A DNA stretch of 64,000 nucleotides from Capitulum mitella (GCA_030062745.1 CP099844.1:25172596-25236595); one strand, 5' to 3'; shown: positions 37,401-51,917, counted from the first letter of the stretch. Notes: generated by a model not told the origin, from the sequence alone. Made by a program: numbers and translations.

Positions 37401-40400
37401 CCGGACGGAGACGGGTCAGCAGGCAGGTCAGACACGCCAGACGGAGACGGGTCAGCAGACGGGTCAGACACGTCGGACGGAGACGGGTCAGCAGGCAGGT
37501 CAGACACGCCGGGCGGAGACGGGTCAGCAGGCAGGTCAGACACGCCGGGCGGAGACGGGTCAGCAGGCAGGTCAGACACGCCGGACGGAGACGGGTCAGC
37601 AGGCGGGTCAGACACGTCGGACGGAGACGGGTCAGCAGGCGGGTCAGACACGCCGGACGGAGACGGGTCAGCAGGCAGGTCAGACACGCCGGACGGAGAC
37701 GGGTCAGCAGACGGGTCAGACACGCCGGACGGAGACGGGTCAGCAGGCAGGTTAGACTCGCCGGACGGAGACGGGTCAGCGGTGTCTGACGGGGGAGGGT
37801 CAGGAGCAGACAGACGGACGGTCTGAAATGACTGGCGGCCGACGGGAAGGTGATAACCACAGAGACCGGGCAGATTCGGCCCTGAGGGACTGGTAACTCA
37901 GAAGACCGCAAAATGCGACGAAAACCTTTCACACTTCATTCGCAGGGCTAATTTATGTAAATTTTTCACCTTGCCGGATAAGATTAGGGGTTCTGGTCCC
38001 GAAAAACCTGAGACTGGTACAGTTTCGAATATGGTCAAGGACCGTTTTGAATAATTATTGGTGTTGCGAACGTCCAACATCCATTTCAAAGTTCATTCTT
38101 TAGATACATCGCCATGGGCCCAGAGCTAAATTTTGGTATTACTGGTGTTGTACTGGCAAAGCAAGTAGTGGAGGAGATTCCATCCATGCATATGATTGTT
38201 GCAAGCATAACGGCGGCTTGTCGGTAAGAGAGAGAGAGGGGGGATATATGTGGTCCCACAAGTGGCACATCTTCGATGGCATGCGAGATAGAGGCATGCG
38301 CCCGGGAATAGTAATGAACACAGCGGAATTCCCTGTTACTACACGGCCATGCAGGTTTCACCTGCCTTTCGTGAAAACAGCAAAGAATTACCAACAAAAG
38401 AATGAAACTGATCCCCGGCGTTACAGTTATGACACGAATATACATCATGGTTGCCGAACAATCGCATTCTAACACCAATTACATTAGTAACAATGACAGA
38501 CTGATCACTGAAGAATGCAAAGCGGATGCGCATAATTTACGCCCCCGCAAAGCAGCGCCGCCTCAACTTCCATTTCCCCATCGGCCGGTTCGGCAACAAA
38601 GGGACACTCCTAGAACGTGACCGTCGCCTTTGCCCTGTTGTCGCATGCAGGGGCGATGCCGCAACCAGCGGCGTCCGCCGGCGCCAAGCCTGGTCACCTA
38701 TCAGCTGTTGCAGAGTGGTCCACTGAGTGCGCAGGTCCTCCGACTTCTGCTCCAGCTCTCTGGCCTGCTGCCTCCCGAGCTTCCCGGCCACGTCCGATAT
38801 GTTGCACAGCAGACTCTCGATCTCATCTCCTTTGGCCTAAAACATATGGTAATTGTACGGATATCAAAATACGGCGTTACACCACATTCAGGCTCGCCCG
38901 TGCCCCTAATGCATAAGCAATAGCTAGATACCAGACATAAAGGTGTTTTATGATGCCAATGTGTAGCTTCGAGGGCCTCATCACAAACACCGTCAAATCA
39001 TTATGCGGCAAATCTGTTGCCTGAGAGATATAACGCGCAGTTACCAACGCAACAATGAAACACTCGCCAGAGTGAGATAGCCATCCATTCACAACCCGCA
39101 AAAGACTAGGCCGATATAGGTCTGGGCGGGATTTCGTCAATCAAAAAACGCATCGACGTTAAATCCGCCAAAACCATTTTCTCCACCCCGCATGACTAAA
39201 AGCACGTTTCACAACAGGGATTTCGCGGCGTTTTGACATTCATCGGCATGTCATCTGCGCGCGTCATCGAGCGGCGGGGTCAGCGGCGCGCTCACCGTCA
39301 GGTCTCCGTGCAGCTGCTGGTGAAGCGTCACGAACTGGGTGGCCGGCGCCAGCGCTCGGCCCAGCTCGGCGTGGCTCCGCAGGAACGTGTCGCCCACGTT
39401 GGACAGCCAGCCGAACATCTACCGGCCGGGAGCGGCTCATTACTGCGGCCTGACGTCACGGTGGCGTGCTCTGACGCAACAGGGGCGCTCATGTGCACAG
39501 AGGCCAACCAGGTGTCATCTCAGCCGACCTCATGGACGAGTACTAATGTGTGGCACAAACAAAGAGGAATAGAGACGCTTTCTTAACCGGCGTTATGGTG
39601 ACGAACGACTGGCGAGTATTGCAGATGTGCAGAAAGTCCAACTGGGCGTCCAATTTTGTAATGGCAATGTACTACGTCAGGATAATGCAAAGGGACAGTT
39701 TTGGAGGTGGGAACCGCAACATAATCTTGTGCAGCCGACGTTGTAATAAAATGTTCAAAACTTGGGTAAAACCTGTAGGTGGCACGAACAGAGAGACTCC
39801 TTACGTTACGCTTACACGAAATCGAAAAAGATTGAAAATAAAATATTCCAACTCGAGAAAGTATTCATTGTGGGACGCATGCAAATCGTGTCAATTGTAT
39901 CACTTGTACCACATCCTCGACTGCATAACAAGTCTACTTGCGTCTCAGGATTCCCGTATGTCACTGCTGCTTCCGGTGCCTAGCACGAGACTTTGCAATG
40001 TGAAAACTTGCCGTAAAACGACAGAACAATGCCGACCGGAAGCCTCGGACCGACTTTTGTGAAGGGCTCTCACAGAAGACCAGTTGACGTCTGTCTGGGA
40101 CGTTTGACATGCTAGTTCATCGAACTCTCGTTTCGGAGCATAAGCCCCCACACTCGTAATCGTTGGCCCGGACTGGTAACACGTACCAAGCTGCATTTTC
40201 CGATGAACTCGTTGTAAGCTTGCGACTGCAGGTGCTGTTTCTCTTTATGGACCCGGCAGCGTCTGCTAAGCAGGTCCAGGCGCCGCCGCAGCTCGTCCAT
40301 GCACCGCGAGACGCCCTGAAATGGAGAGGGGTGAGGCCTCGCCACTCACGGCCGGCAGGGAGGGCTTTCCGCTTTCCTTTCCTCCTCGTCTCGCGTGACT

Positions 40401-43400
40401 GTGACAACATTTTTCGCAACTCTGACGGCTAAGTGGACGGTTCTTCCGGGATGGCGAGTAGGACGATGTGCTCACCCGGCGCTCTGGAGCAGCCTGAGCC
40501 AAGCCTTAATCCGCTTCGACTGTCAACGCGCGGTGGACGTCACGTTCAAACCATTCCGGCGCCGCCTCGGCCGCGATGACGTCACTGCGCGGCGGACTGC
40601 CGCCGTCATGCAGGGGTGGGCTCGAATGTCGCCACTGGCGTACGCTTCCAGCAGCGAGCCGCACCAGGTAACGCAGATGCTCCGAATCCTCGATCCCACC
40701 CCGCGACACCGGCACGGGAAAGGTCTCCAGCTTCGTCGCAGACTGAACAGGACCGGACTGGGCCGCGCCGTCGGCGGCAGCGGACTCGTCACCGCACACC
40801 ACCCGCTGCGTCGCCGTCTGGGACCCGCCCGAACAGGGCGCCGCCTGGCCGTCAGCCCTGCCGCCGACCGGAGCACGGCGGCGGCTCACCTCGGAACCGT
40901 CCGTGCCCGGTCCGGCCTCGTCCAGGAGCCGCTGTCCCCGCTGGAGGGCCGGGCCGGCCGCCTCCTCGAGCGCGGCGGCCACGCGGCCGTACACGGCCGC
41001 CTCCTCGGCCGGCGGCGCCGACTGCAGGTCGCCCTCCAGCTGCAGCAGACGGTCCGACGCCTGCGCGGCCGGCACCGGCGTCACGCTCTCAGAGGGGCGA
41101 CCGTCACAGGCGGCACATGCCGAGGGCCGGGCGTCACAGGAGTCACACTCAGAGGGACACGAGTCACATTTGGAGGGACGGGCGTCACAGGCGTCACATC
41201 CAGAGGGACAGGAGCCACATTTGGAGGGACAAGCGTCACAGGCGTCACGCTCACAGGTGTGACAGGCGGCACAAGCGTCACAGTCGGAGAAGCAACCGCG
41301 TTACTCAAAAGAATGGACGTCCCAGAGGAATGTTTGCAACACCCGGAAGACCAGGTGCCACACGAAGTGCAACACACATCACACACGTCTCACTTGCATA
41401 AGAGAAGCTACAGAAACTGCACTTACAACGGCCTGTGTCACATGCACCAGAGGCCTCTTACTGTAGCTATGATGCGTTACACTGCGCCACATTCAGAAAT
41501 TGCACAGGCGCCACACGTACTCAGCACAATCAACTGCGTTTGTGTCTCCAGGCAAGTAGCCCATTACTCGGCACACTCCGTACGAAGCGGCCAGAAGGAC
41601 ATGATCAATGGCTTTCGCTCAATGTGCAAGAGTCCCGTCCGACAGCTGGACAATGAGAACGTCGAGCGTCATGACAGCGTACGTGTGCCACGTCATCTGC
41701 CGATATCAACCGTGCCATGCATTGTATTGCCATGCATTGTGCCATGCAGTGTGGCCTGGTGAATGTGAGTGGTTTGCGGGCTTCGGACAGAACATACGGA
41801 CAGCGAGTTGCAGGGGACGCGTCTTCTCTTTTCCTATGGAGTCTTCCGTATAACCCTGAGAGACTTAGCTCTGTCATGAGTCTTGGTCTGAGTAGTACAT
41901 CGTTCCTCAATGTCACGGTTTTGCATAAATGTGATGCAAGTGACATGACATGGTGACGTCGGTACCAAAGACAGAGCTAATCAGAGCCTGTTGCATAGAT
42001 CTCGGTCCCAGCGCCCAATTAAGCAATACCAGGTGGGGTGTGCTTCTTGTGACGAATATTTACAGTTCGTCTAAGGTATGACATTTCCGCGTGGTAGTCA
42101 GCATTGAGCATGACCCCACATGGGCCAATTACCAGCTGAACCGCAGGCCACATCGAGCGTAAAGAGGCTCGAACCCGTCACTGCCAGGATATGGAGACCA
42201 GTGTTCTACCAATCTGGTGCCGATAGCGGAAAACGTATCAATCTTGTTCCGAAGAAATATTAGTGACGCCATGGCAGAGGAGCCCCAGGCTTTGTTTCTG
42301 GGAATACGAAGCGACTCGATGCTTTTCGGCGGCACCAGCATAGGAAATTCTAAAGGCGAATACACATGTATAACGATCAGACTGGCTACTGAATTAATAG
42401 CTAATAGCATTCATTTGTTATCATTTATAAAAGCATATATTATTAGCATATAATACTATTTATTAATACTGGCACAGTAAGCATAACAACAACCGAAATT
42501 ATGTGCAAAATAGCCACTTTTCTCCAGTAACTGTGATCAGTGCGCGACAGTGCATAGGGAGTTGCATAGGAAGAATAAGAAAGACTATGATCTCAGCGCT
42601 AAGCGCAGAGCGACCGCGGAAAGGTTACCGAGCGATCCATGACATGCCGCCTGAGAATGTCAAATGTTGCCTGTGCACAACGCTGATCCCTTATGCCGTT
42701 TCGTCGGTCTCCACAAAAGGGCATCGCCACCCATGCACGGGTATCCCCGTCTTGCACAGCCTACCGTTCATTATTGAAATGGAACAATTTACATCTGCCT
42801 CTCACGCGGCAGATATGCATTTCTGCAGCACCGCAATCGATGCGACAGAAACATCGGAAACGGTTGGCATGCGGCACACCAGGTGACCAAACGCGCAACA
42901 TAGGACAGTACGATGGTCTTGAGACACGATTCTCGTGAATTTCCGACGCCGTGTTGTGCAACGACTTTTGTCCTATCCTTGGCGACCTGTGGTGTTGCAA
43001 GGTGCCACATACACAACGCCGATTTTTTGTCCCGCAAGAAGGTGCAAGATACGACAGTGCAATAAAGCTCCCCTAATACGCAGTTAGGATGCCAAATAAC
43101 AATGCGCGAGGAACTAAAGTAACGGTGCTGCCAACCGGATTGCTCTTGAGCGTAGGCGACAATTGCACCCCAATGCAAAGCAGTTGCATCGTCGCACACT
43201 GAGGCATGACGACATGAACGTCAAAGAGTGGATAGGTGGGACTAAATTATGTAGTCAGTCAAGTCACCACTTCTTCCCAGACGTCACTGCATCGCCACTG
43301 TCGTAATCATTAATAGTCACGGACCAAAGTCATGACAAAGTGTAAGTCAGGAAAATCACTGACTGATTGGAGCATACGTCGTGACAAAGCGTAAGCCAGG

Positions 43401-46400
43401 ATGTATCATTCCTTGATTTTTCGACATAACTTGGTCAATTCAAAACGTCCTCACAGAAGCTGATTCCTCGCTGCACATGAGAGCTGTAATGTCCCGCAGT
43501 TGCCAGAGGTAGTAATGGCAAATCGCGCAAACCCGAAGCGTTCGTTGTGGGACCGCAGACCTACCAACAGAGAGATATGCAGAAATGCAGAGAAACTTCA
43601 GTCAGCTGTATCGTCAGCATGCCAGACAGCAACAGCAATTCGTGACAAAACAGTCCAAACACACATGCAAGGTATGATAACAAGCTGGCTGCAACCGGCT
43701 TTTGGCGACAGTTTGATGCATTCCCTAGCATACAGTCAAGTGGCCGGTTTGAAAATGTCTCGGTGCGGCCGTAGGTACACCGGTTTCTTCTGATGCGTCT
43801 GATAACGACGGAACCATCACATCCGGGTTTTCTGCTTGACGCAAAGATTCCCATCAGGAAGTGGTCTGAGTCCACACCCAGATTCTTTGTGCAATGCAGC
43901 TCTGACCGAACTTGCCGACGTCCGAAACTAAATTGCCACGGTACAAACTGGAGCATCGCCTAATTCCATCTGTTTCACGACAGGCCAAATGACTATCAAA
44001 AAACGATTTAAGGAACACACGCAAAACGACTACGGACAGACCACAAGAAATCGGGGCAGTCGACAGAATACCGACAGACAGCAACACACAATCCAATCAA
44101 GTACTGCACGCACCAATGGCCATTCAAGACTGCATCAAGACAGGCACTGCATCGAAACTGCTCCGAGACTGGCGACGCAGAACAGCACCCGAGACTGGCA
44201 CAAGAAACAGCGGCCTGGCAGACTAGCGGCCGCCACAACTGACTGCAAGCTTGACTATTAACTCAAAATTAACCAGGCAACTGCTTCTGAACACCGAGAC
44301 TGGCAGCGCAGCCGACCAACGTCACCCGCAGCCGGCGGACTCACCTGCTGGGCGTGCGTGAAGAACTCGGCGGCGGCCGCCAGCAGCGCCCGGCGCCGCT
44401 CGGCCGCGCCCGTCAGCTGCGCGCACCGGTCCAGCACGGCGTAGGCGCGCGAGCGCGGCTGGTCCCGGGCGTACGTGCCGCTCTGGACCAGGGCCTCGGC
44501 GCCCCGCAGCAGCTGCAGGCCGCGGTCCTGGCTCGCCTGGAACGGCGCCGAGGGAGCGGCCCGTCAGCGCGTGTGCGACTGGGGCTTCAGGGCGATTCGA
44601 CTACGGGGTCATGTGGTGCCCGGACTGGTCAGCGTGACGATCAACAGCGGCTAACGCGGCCGTTTGGCGCCCGGACTGGTCAGCGTGACAGATGAACAGC
44701 GGCTAACGCGGCCGTTATGCTTTAGTCACTGGCCACCGAGCAGTCACGTCCCACGGCTTCGCAGGATCAGACGAGCTGTTGACCGTTATTCTGACATATC
44801 TGTCAAATAGTGGTGTATGGGCCACAGCTGTGTAGGTTGGCGGCAGATTACTAGGTGGCTCGAAGATGAAATCGCATGAGATCGAATGTGACACCAGCGA
44901 AAAAAAAACCAAATCTAGTGCCGCACAAATGAGTTACGCCGGACAGGACCACGCAAACAGATAACGTTCAAATGATAACAAAATAGATGAGAATCGTCAA
45001 CACAGGTATAAAACTTGGCAAGCTGCTACCACATCAACGAGAAATGCAAAACACCATTCTTATGATCCTACAGAAATCGTTCAGGAAATGTCCCATTATG
45101 GCAATAAACCAGTTTCACCAAAGGCGCACGACGGACGCTGCAATCAGCCACATTCCTCCACACATGGGTCGAAAACAGTAATTGGCGTCGAAATTCGCTG
45201 AGCTACTCCCTGCAACGCCCAGCTGTTTTCCCGAATACCGCAGTCCGACAATGTCCGCGATTGCGCAACATCTGGAAGAGCCGTCCGATGTCGACTCACC
45301 GGCGAACGAGCCTGGCAGACGGTCTACTGTCTGGCAGGAACAAGCACTGCAACATCTGCCAGGTGGCAGCGACTCCAAACCAGCGTATGTACACAGCAGA
45401 GACAACGGGGAGCTTTGCAACACACCTCTTCCTCTCACGCCGTCATGGCGCTCGGTAAATGAAAAGGGTGTTTTCTTCGCGCCTCATTTCACCTGGAGGA
45501 AGGTGTTTTTTGCCGTCTTCAGACAAGCCAAGTGTTGAAACAAGCACGTGCGGTCCAGTCAGCTGCAAATGGGCGATTCCCACTTCCAAAGCGTTTGACG
45601 CTCCACCCACGGACACCGAACGAGTGCCTGTTCAGCGCTCGATGATGAATTCAGAACCGAAGCGGGGCTCAAGAGAGGGCGGAGTCGGTTTAACGTGCAG
45701 ATTGTGACAGGCCTACCACGAGCCGTCGGGCACCGGCGCCGCTGACTTGGCACTGGGACCGAGAGAGCGGCTCGACATCCATCTTTCGGATGGCACAACC
45801 GAGTGGAAGGTCCTCAAACCATCCCAGGAACTGCAAGGCGCCACGAGCGCCGAGCAGTGGATGTGCGCTTACTCGATTACCCTGTTGGAATGACTGCTGC
45901 TGGGAAGACTCGATGGCCGAACCGTTGCTCAGTTTATGCCGCTAGCAGGTATTATAATCCCTGGCGCCGTCATCAGGCGCGTCTTTCGAACCATCCGCAA
46001 GATGTCGTCTTAAAGATTCGATAAACGCCCACCGATGGCGCGTTCCATGGGTGTTCCACGAAAGGTCTGGCCTGGCACGCTGAAAATCTTGCCGATCTTA
46101 TACACCATGCGGGCATAAGTTGCCAGGAAGCTCACATTCGACTGTTTACGATGCACTCTGCGGCCGGGTATATTGCCGAAAAATTACGACGGAAGAGCTC
46201 TCGTTGCAAAACGCTTTCCAGTCAGCACCGAACAGGGAAGACGCATCGCCGGCATCTCATCTACCGACGTCGCCCACGATCATAAACCACGTCTGTTCCG
46301 CAACCGATGGTCGAGCGGCGGGCTCCGCGCGGCAGACACGGACTGCGTCCAACCGACGAGGGCGGACAGTCCAGAGCCTCTCCGGTTATTGCTAAAAATA

Positions 46401-49400
46401 ACGGAGAAAATCGTGCGCTCCTTTCTCGTCCGAATGCAGTACCGATGTATACGACTGAGCTCACTCCGGTGTGGGGTAAAGTAACGAGTGTGGAAGCAAG
46501 GAGCTGGGAGCATTTACATGTCTGAACACTCCAGACCACTGTCACCGTGCATGTCGTGCAGTAGTGAACCGAATGTTGGAGCAGAATGTTCAGAAAAGCT
46601 GCATAATTCTAAAATAAGCTACCATATGTCTCACGTCTCTCACGAGGTTCTGTACGTACAATTCTGCAGAGGCTGGAAGGGTTGGAATACGCCATTACCA
46701 CAGTAAACAGCACAGGCGAAAGAGAAAATCAAACATTACCGTCTCAGTAAGTGACGCTGAAAAGAAACGTTTTGCCGCGAGTTAAAATACAACGAATATG
46801 TACGTCATACTTATGTTGTACTCCTGTCGTTTTCTCGCACTACTCCACCAAACAGAACGAAACAGACATGTATACCTAGGGAGGCAGAAGGGACCATGAC
46901 CTTTCCAAGAAAACCATGCTTGGAGGAAAAGTGGAAAAAGTTTAAAGCATGCGTACGTATGGTTTTCATAAATGGCCAGACTCTGCTGTGTTTTTCTTTT
47001 TCACTGTAATGCTTTCTCCAATGCCTACTTCCATGTCACAACACCAGGTAATCTCCGGAATACCGCAGCAAATTACCTCAACCACACTGCGTGCACGAAG
47101 TTCCAACGTACGGAGAGCGTGATTGGGATCTTCCTTGGAAGGCCGATCGGTGCACATTCTTCACTATGGCCAGCAAGTCGTCGTCGTACCGATTCACCAG
47201 TCGAACGCACGTTCAAGGACAAATGATAACCCAGGACTCTGAAGGATTAGTTGAAAGCGTCGTGTGGCGGAGCACCTGGTCCTCAGGTAGGTCTCCGCAG
47301 TTCTTATTCCTAGTCAGGGAGAATTCCTGCGCAGTGAAAGCACGGACAGAGTTGCCAAGTCAGTGCGGTGATGTGATGTCGGCCAATTGGTGCGTTGTCA
47401 AATACACACTTTAGGACCAAGGCGTGTCATCTCTAACAAAAGGGCAGTGAAGTAATGCCTGCATAGCGTTCGATTATAAAACGCAAGGTAATCATCACAG
47501 TAGAGAGGCAAAAAGCGTCTGCGCTGGGTGTGCAGGATCTGTCTGAGTTCAGCGGTAATCATGACAATGCGGTGTCCACTAACTATTCCTTGGTTTCCTG
47601 CTCCCTCTGTATCAAGCAGTCGTCGCGCGACGCGCGGTATCCGGCGACTCGCGATTAATCAGGTTCGCGGTTACCTCCAGCCGATACCACCTCCTGACCC
47701 CGCCGGCGCGGTGCCGGGCCAGCACGCAGCGCTCGCCCGCTCATCTCCTGCATTCTCCGGCCTCCCGCGCTCTCCCCGGGCGCCTCCGCTCTGTCTGCGG
47801 ACGGCGAGTGGCGCGAGAGGTTCGCGCCATTCGCCGCGTCACGGCGGCGCCAGACCGGGCGCCGGAGCAGGCAGGACCGCGGCGGACCGGACGTCGGACC
47901 GCGGGGCGAGCGGGACCGGACCAGAGCGGACCAGGGGTCAGGACCAGACTGGGCCGGAGAGCGGACCGCGGGGAGAGTCGGACCAGACCAGAACGGACCA
48001 ACGGCCGAACCGGACCGAACCGGAGAACAGACCTCAGAGCGGTCCGGAGCAGACCAAAGAACGGACCGTGGAGCGAACTGGGGACCAAAGTGGACGGGAG
48101 ACAAGACCGAACCGGACCGGACCTGACGGCCCGGACCGAAACGGACTGGACCACATCAGGATCCAGACAGAATCACAGCGGACGACGAATCGGGAGGCAG
48201 ACCAGTACGAATCACAACGGACCAAACCGCTCTCCGCCAGCGCAGAGGACCAGCAACCATCCCACGACCAGCGTCCGGTCACGAAGAACACCGGTATTTG
48301 GTCCAGGCCCCAGGACCAGCACCGGCCCAACCCGAGATTCTGCTCTGGAGCTGCTGAATCCTCACTCGCCCACGCCGGCTGCCACCACTTCCTGGTGGTG
48401 GCAGCCGATGTTTCACAAGCCGGGGCTGGGAGCAATGGGAACGGCTGATTCGTGCACTATGGCATGACGAGCTCGCAATGCACGTGCTAGGGCTAAATGA
48501 AAAAGGATCGGATGGCAGGGATGAAAATTGATAAATTGAGACATTGTTGGTCAGCAAGGCTCTGCGTCGTTAGGAATGCATTATGTTGCTTATATGCAAG
48601 GGTGATGCAAGCTTCAGCTGACAGGACTCAGTTGGAAAAATGCAGAATTATTTGCTTTCATCCACTGATCACTTCTTGATATCCACGGATGACCTCATGG
48701 GCTTCGTTTGAGAAAATCCCAGTCAATTGGAAGGTATTTCCAAAGACGACATTTTGGTGGACATGACGCAGAGACGTAACAACCCTGATTTCTTGTCTTA
48801 CGTTGCAAGTGACTAAGGCAAGACATCTGGAACTATGTAAATCAAGCTTCCACGCGTTAGGCAATGTCTTTGCAATTTTTCCCAAACGGCATCATGCTCT
48901 GCGAATGAATGCAGCACGACTGACGTACATGTCTACCATTTCTAAGATGTCCGAAAGAACGAGAAGAATTTGGCTCGTTGCTGCATTTGCTTCCAGCCTG
49001 CAATAACTGGCAATATTCCGGCAATCATTTGCCATGACAGGGAAAAATGGGCCGGATGAAATATTCAAACAAATTTAAACTACATGTTGAAGGGGACTAA
49101 GCCAGCAAGAAATTCATCTTCAAACAAAAGTGTAAGTAGTTGAGCTTGACATGCCTCGTATTTGAAGCAAATAGTACGTAAACTGAATGCAACATAACAT
49201 ATGGTCACCATTTACACATTATCTTGTGCAATAAAGGACTTGTATACAAGAGTACATTTGTCAAACTCAACAAATTTGTCTCCAATATGAAATAAGTCCG
49301 GAAACGTTACAAACGAAACACTGGTATACAATGATCTTCAAACAAAATGCATGATGTGACTGTGAGTGTTGCGTTAATGCGGCTAGTGTGTAACAGCTAT

Positions 49401-51917
49401 GTGAACAAGACAGAATGCATGGTTACTGGAATGATAATCAGTCACCAATCTGCAGGGGAATGGGAACTCCTCTTCAGTTGGGAGCACTGAGAACATTTCG
49501 ACTCAACTTCTTTCCAGTCAACGCCCAAAGGGCCAATGTTAAATTTCAAAAAAGTTGGGTGCTGAGGCCCCCTGGCCCCATGGCTCCCGCGCCCATGCCA
49601 ATCTGTGTGTTTGGAAACAGGTATGTTAAAAATGCACGTTTTTTTACGTCTTAGGCATCACAACATTTGCACTGTATTAAATGTGGAACATAAATTGGCA
49701 GGCACATATGGTTTCTCCCAAACAGCGAAAACTTATTGCAAACTATGGCCCGAGAGTGCGTCGTTCTATATGCCGTCCTTTCCGAGAACTCCTGTCCATA
49801 AATTCAAACCCGTTCGATTTTCTCTGCAAAGATGGCAATGGTTGTCGTGGGGTGATGCGTATGCCTACTATTTGTGTGGACACGTTTATATGTGACTCAA
49901 CAGATAAGTGGTGCAGTTAGTACATGCTCAATGCTGGAAGCTTCCCCAGGAACTATATTTCGTTAAATGAATCATTGAGTACCGTGCGGCGATGGCTTTT
50001 CGTCCTTGCACCTCATGAAAGATGCCTCCTGCAGTTTGTTGGCAGCACACACTCGGCCCATGGTGCGTTTATGATTTACAAGTCTCGTGGGCCACACATT
50101 GCAGTGCTTGGCGACTTCACTAACAACGTAGGGCATACTGACGTTAACAGTTGCTTCGCATTAAGCCCGGCATCTAAACGTTGAGCCCAGATATGATCGA
50201 TCTTAGCCGCACGAGACAACCCGAAGTCCGCTGACAAACTCCACATCCGCCGCGGCCTGCCTATTTTAACGGCGTCTTTTCAGGATCACGCATTTCCGCT
50301 TCGATAACCCGGTAGCTTTGTTGACAACGAACTTCCACTACTGCCAGTCGGGGACGAATCAAACCTGCCACCTCGTCAGAGACCCTGCCACCTTCCCACG
50401 GCTCCCCTGAGCATCATGTCGGATCTGGCGCACCGTCTGCAGGTCTGCACGGCGTCACGACCGGGCCACCGTGACCGGCAGGCTGACCCCCGGCCGGCGC
50501 CGAGCCGGTCAACGGTCATCGCGAAAGGCGACCCCGTCGAACGGTTCGGGATGCCCCCGACCAGGACGGGGGCGTTAAAAATACCGATCTCGCACTCGGC
50601 GGCCACCCCTCCATATATCAAACCGAAGGTCGCGCGGGCCGCCGTGCCGCCCGCCGCAGCGCCGCATTTTGCAACGCGGGAGCGGGCTGCCTTTCGAAGG
50701 TGCCTTTCTTCGAGGTATAAAGCCGGCAGAGCGGCGGGATGCGCCAGTCGTCTGCGCTCGGTGTTGGTTCGGCGGCACATCACAAGCCATGGCGCGTCGC
50801 AAGGTGAGGCCTCCCTCCGGTCGTCGGCCTGTATGGGTCCATATACGTGTCGGCAGCCGGCGTGCCATCAGGGGGCAGCGCCAGCAGGCTGGCCGGTAAC
50901 GATTGACATGTCCTGCCCACGGGAACTTTGGATCAGTCTCTTCTGTATGTATGCAACAAATGAGATTGAGATGCCAAGAAGTATTCACCCACGTACCGTT
51001 GTTCTGAGGTCGACGGAAACTGAATGGACCTGAGCTTCCTTTTTAACAATTATTTTTGTGGCAATAGAACGTCCTTGTCTCAATCCGCTGTTGCGTGCAG
51101 GCGTTATCTACAGCCACTGTACAGCCACTGTAGATGCGTCATTTTTGCATTTAACCAATCAGTGCTGCGCTGAGAATCATTCAATATAGTCTAATAAAAA
51201 CTGTTGCGTGATCTTGAAGAGCTTAAACTGTTAGAGATCAAGCGCAGCCGAATGCCTCCAGAATATTTTACTCGGTAATATCCACAGTCTTATGCACTGG
51301 GGACGGCGTGAAATACGCCAAACTGCATGCATTCATGCACGCTTGTCAACCGAAACTTCGTTTGTCATTTGTGCGTTTTATGACGTAAGCGATTGCGTGA
51401 CTCGGTTCGTTCCATACCCTTAATCGTGACTCGGAGTTCTATAAATGATGGGCTTTCGTGGGAGGCCTTAGCACTTTCTTGGACTGTGCGGTTACCGTTC
51501 CATTTTTGAACAGACTATCAAGAATGTCTGAAAAGCCTCTTTCTGTGACCTGTGTTCAAGGACGACTAGTGTTCACGGACGTGCCAAATCGTCTGAAATA
51601 AATGGTGCGTTTTTTTATCGAGGTTGCCCCTTCTTCGTTGTTGTCCGGAAAAAAACGAAAATGACATAAACTAACCTGAAGAGTGACGAAACGAAATGGT
51701 ATTGCGTCAACAAATAAGCCTATTTCTGTCTTGTACTAATCCGGAGGATTTTATTCTTTAGAAAGTTAGCAAAATTTAATTGCAGACATTCATAGGACCT
51801 TTTCGCAACGACCGAACACGAACGAGTCAAGGCGTCTTTTACAAAAATGAAGACATGTTCTTGGAACACAGACAGTTACGAACACCGGTACCACCATCGG
51901 AGGATACACGGCATAGG

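Larger units (their letters stand above)
41061..44344. other. Intron 5 (3.3 kb)
   Basis: It starts, beside the exon 6 acceptor, with a tandem repeat (41085-41290). Farther on are a tRNA-like remnant (42165-42232, minus) and two related stretches near 43330 and 43385 (GACAAAG(T/C)GTAAG). The rest has no recognisable feature. Confidence 0.5.
44537..50715. other. Left part of intron 4
   Basis: Over 6 kb of intron left of the cuticle gene. It contains the 52-bp duplication, the GGACC array, repeat copy C and a GC-rich block (50400-50715) at the cuticle promoter. No scaffold exon was found in it, and exons 4 and 5 join in phase without one. Confidence 0.55.

Noticed and set aside
37227..37780. 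CRISPR-like array (36-bp units)
   Set aside because: The units are contiguous with no unique spacers, in a eukaryotic intron.
36941..37932. Long open frames on both strands over the 36-bp minisatellite
   Set aside because: The repeat length is a multiple of three and has no stops, so it is open by chance. Exon 10 is delimited by phase and splice signals.
40395..41762. 455-codon plus-strand open frame
   Set aside because: It runs antisense to exon 6 and through a tandem repeat; composition and lack of motifs show it is a shadow.
42165..42232. A functional tRNA gene on the minus strand
   Set aside because: Box A and box B resemble a tRNA, but the acceptor and anticodon stems do not pair.
47528..48467. 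Long plus and minus frames with Arg/Thr/Gly-rich products
   Set aside because: They are produced by the GGACC-rich array and show no recognisable protein features.
50416..51033. 205-codon plus-strand frame across the cuticle promoter
   Set aside because: It crosses the TATA box and the real exon 1 donor in another frame; open only because the block is GC-rich.
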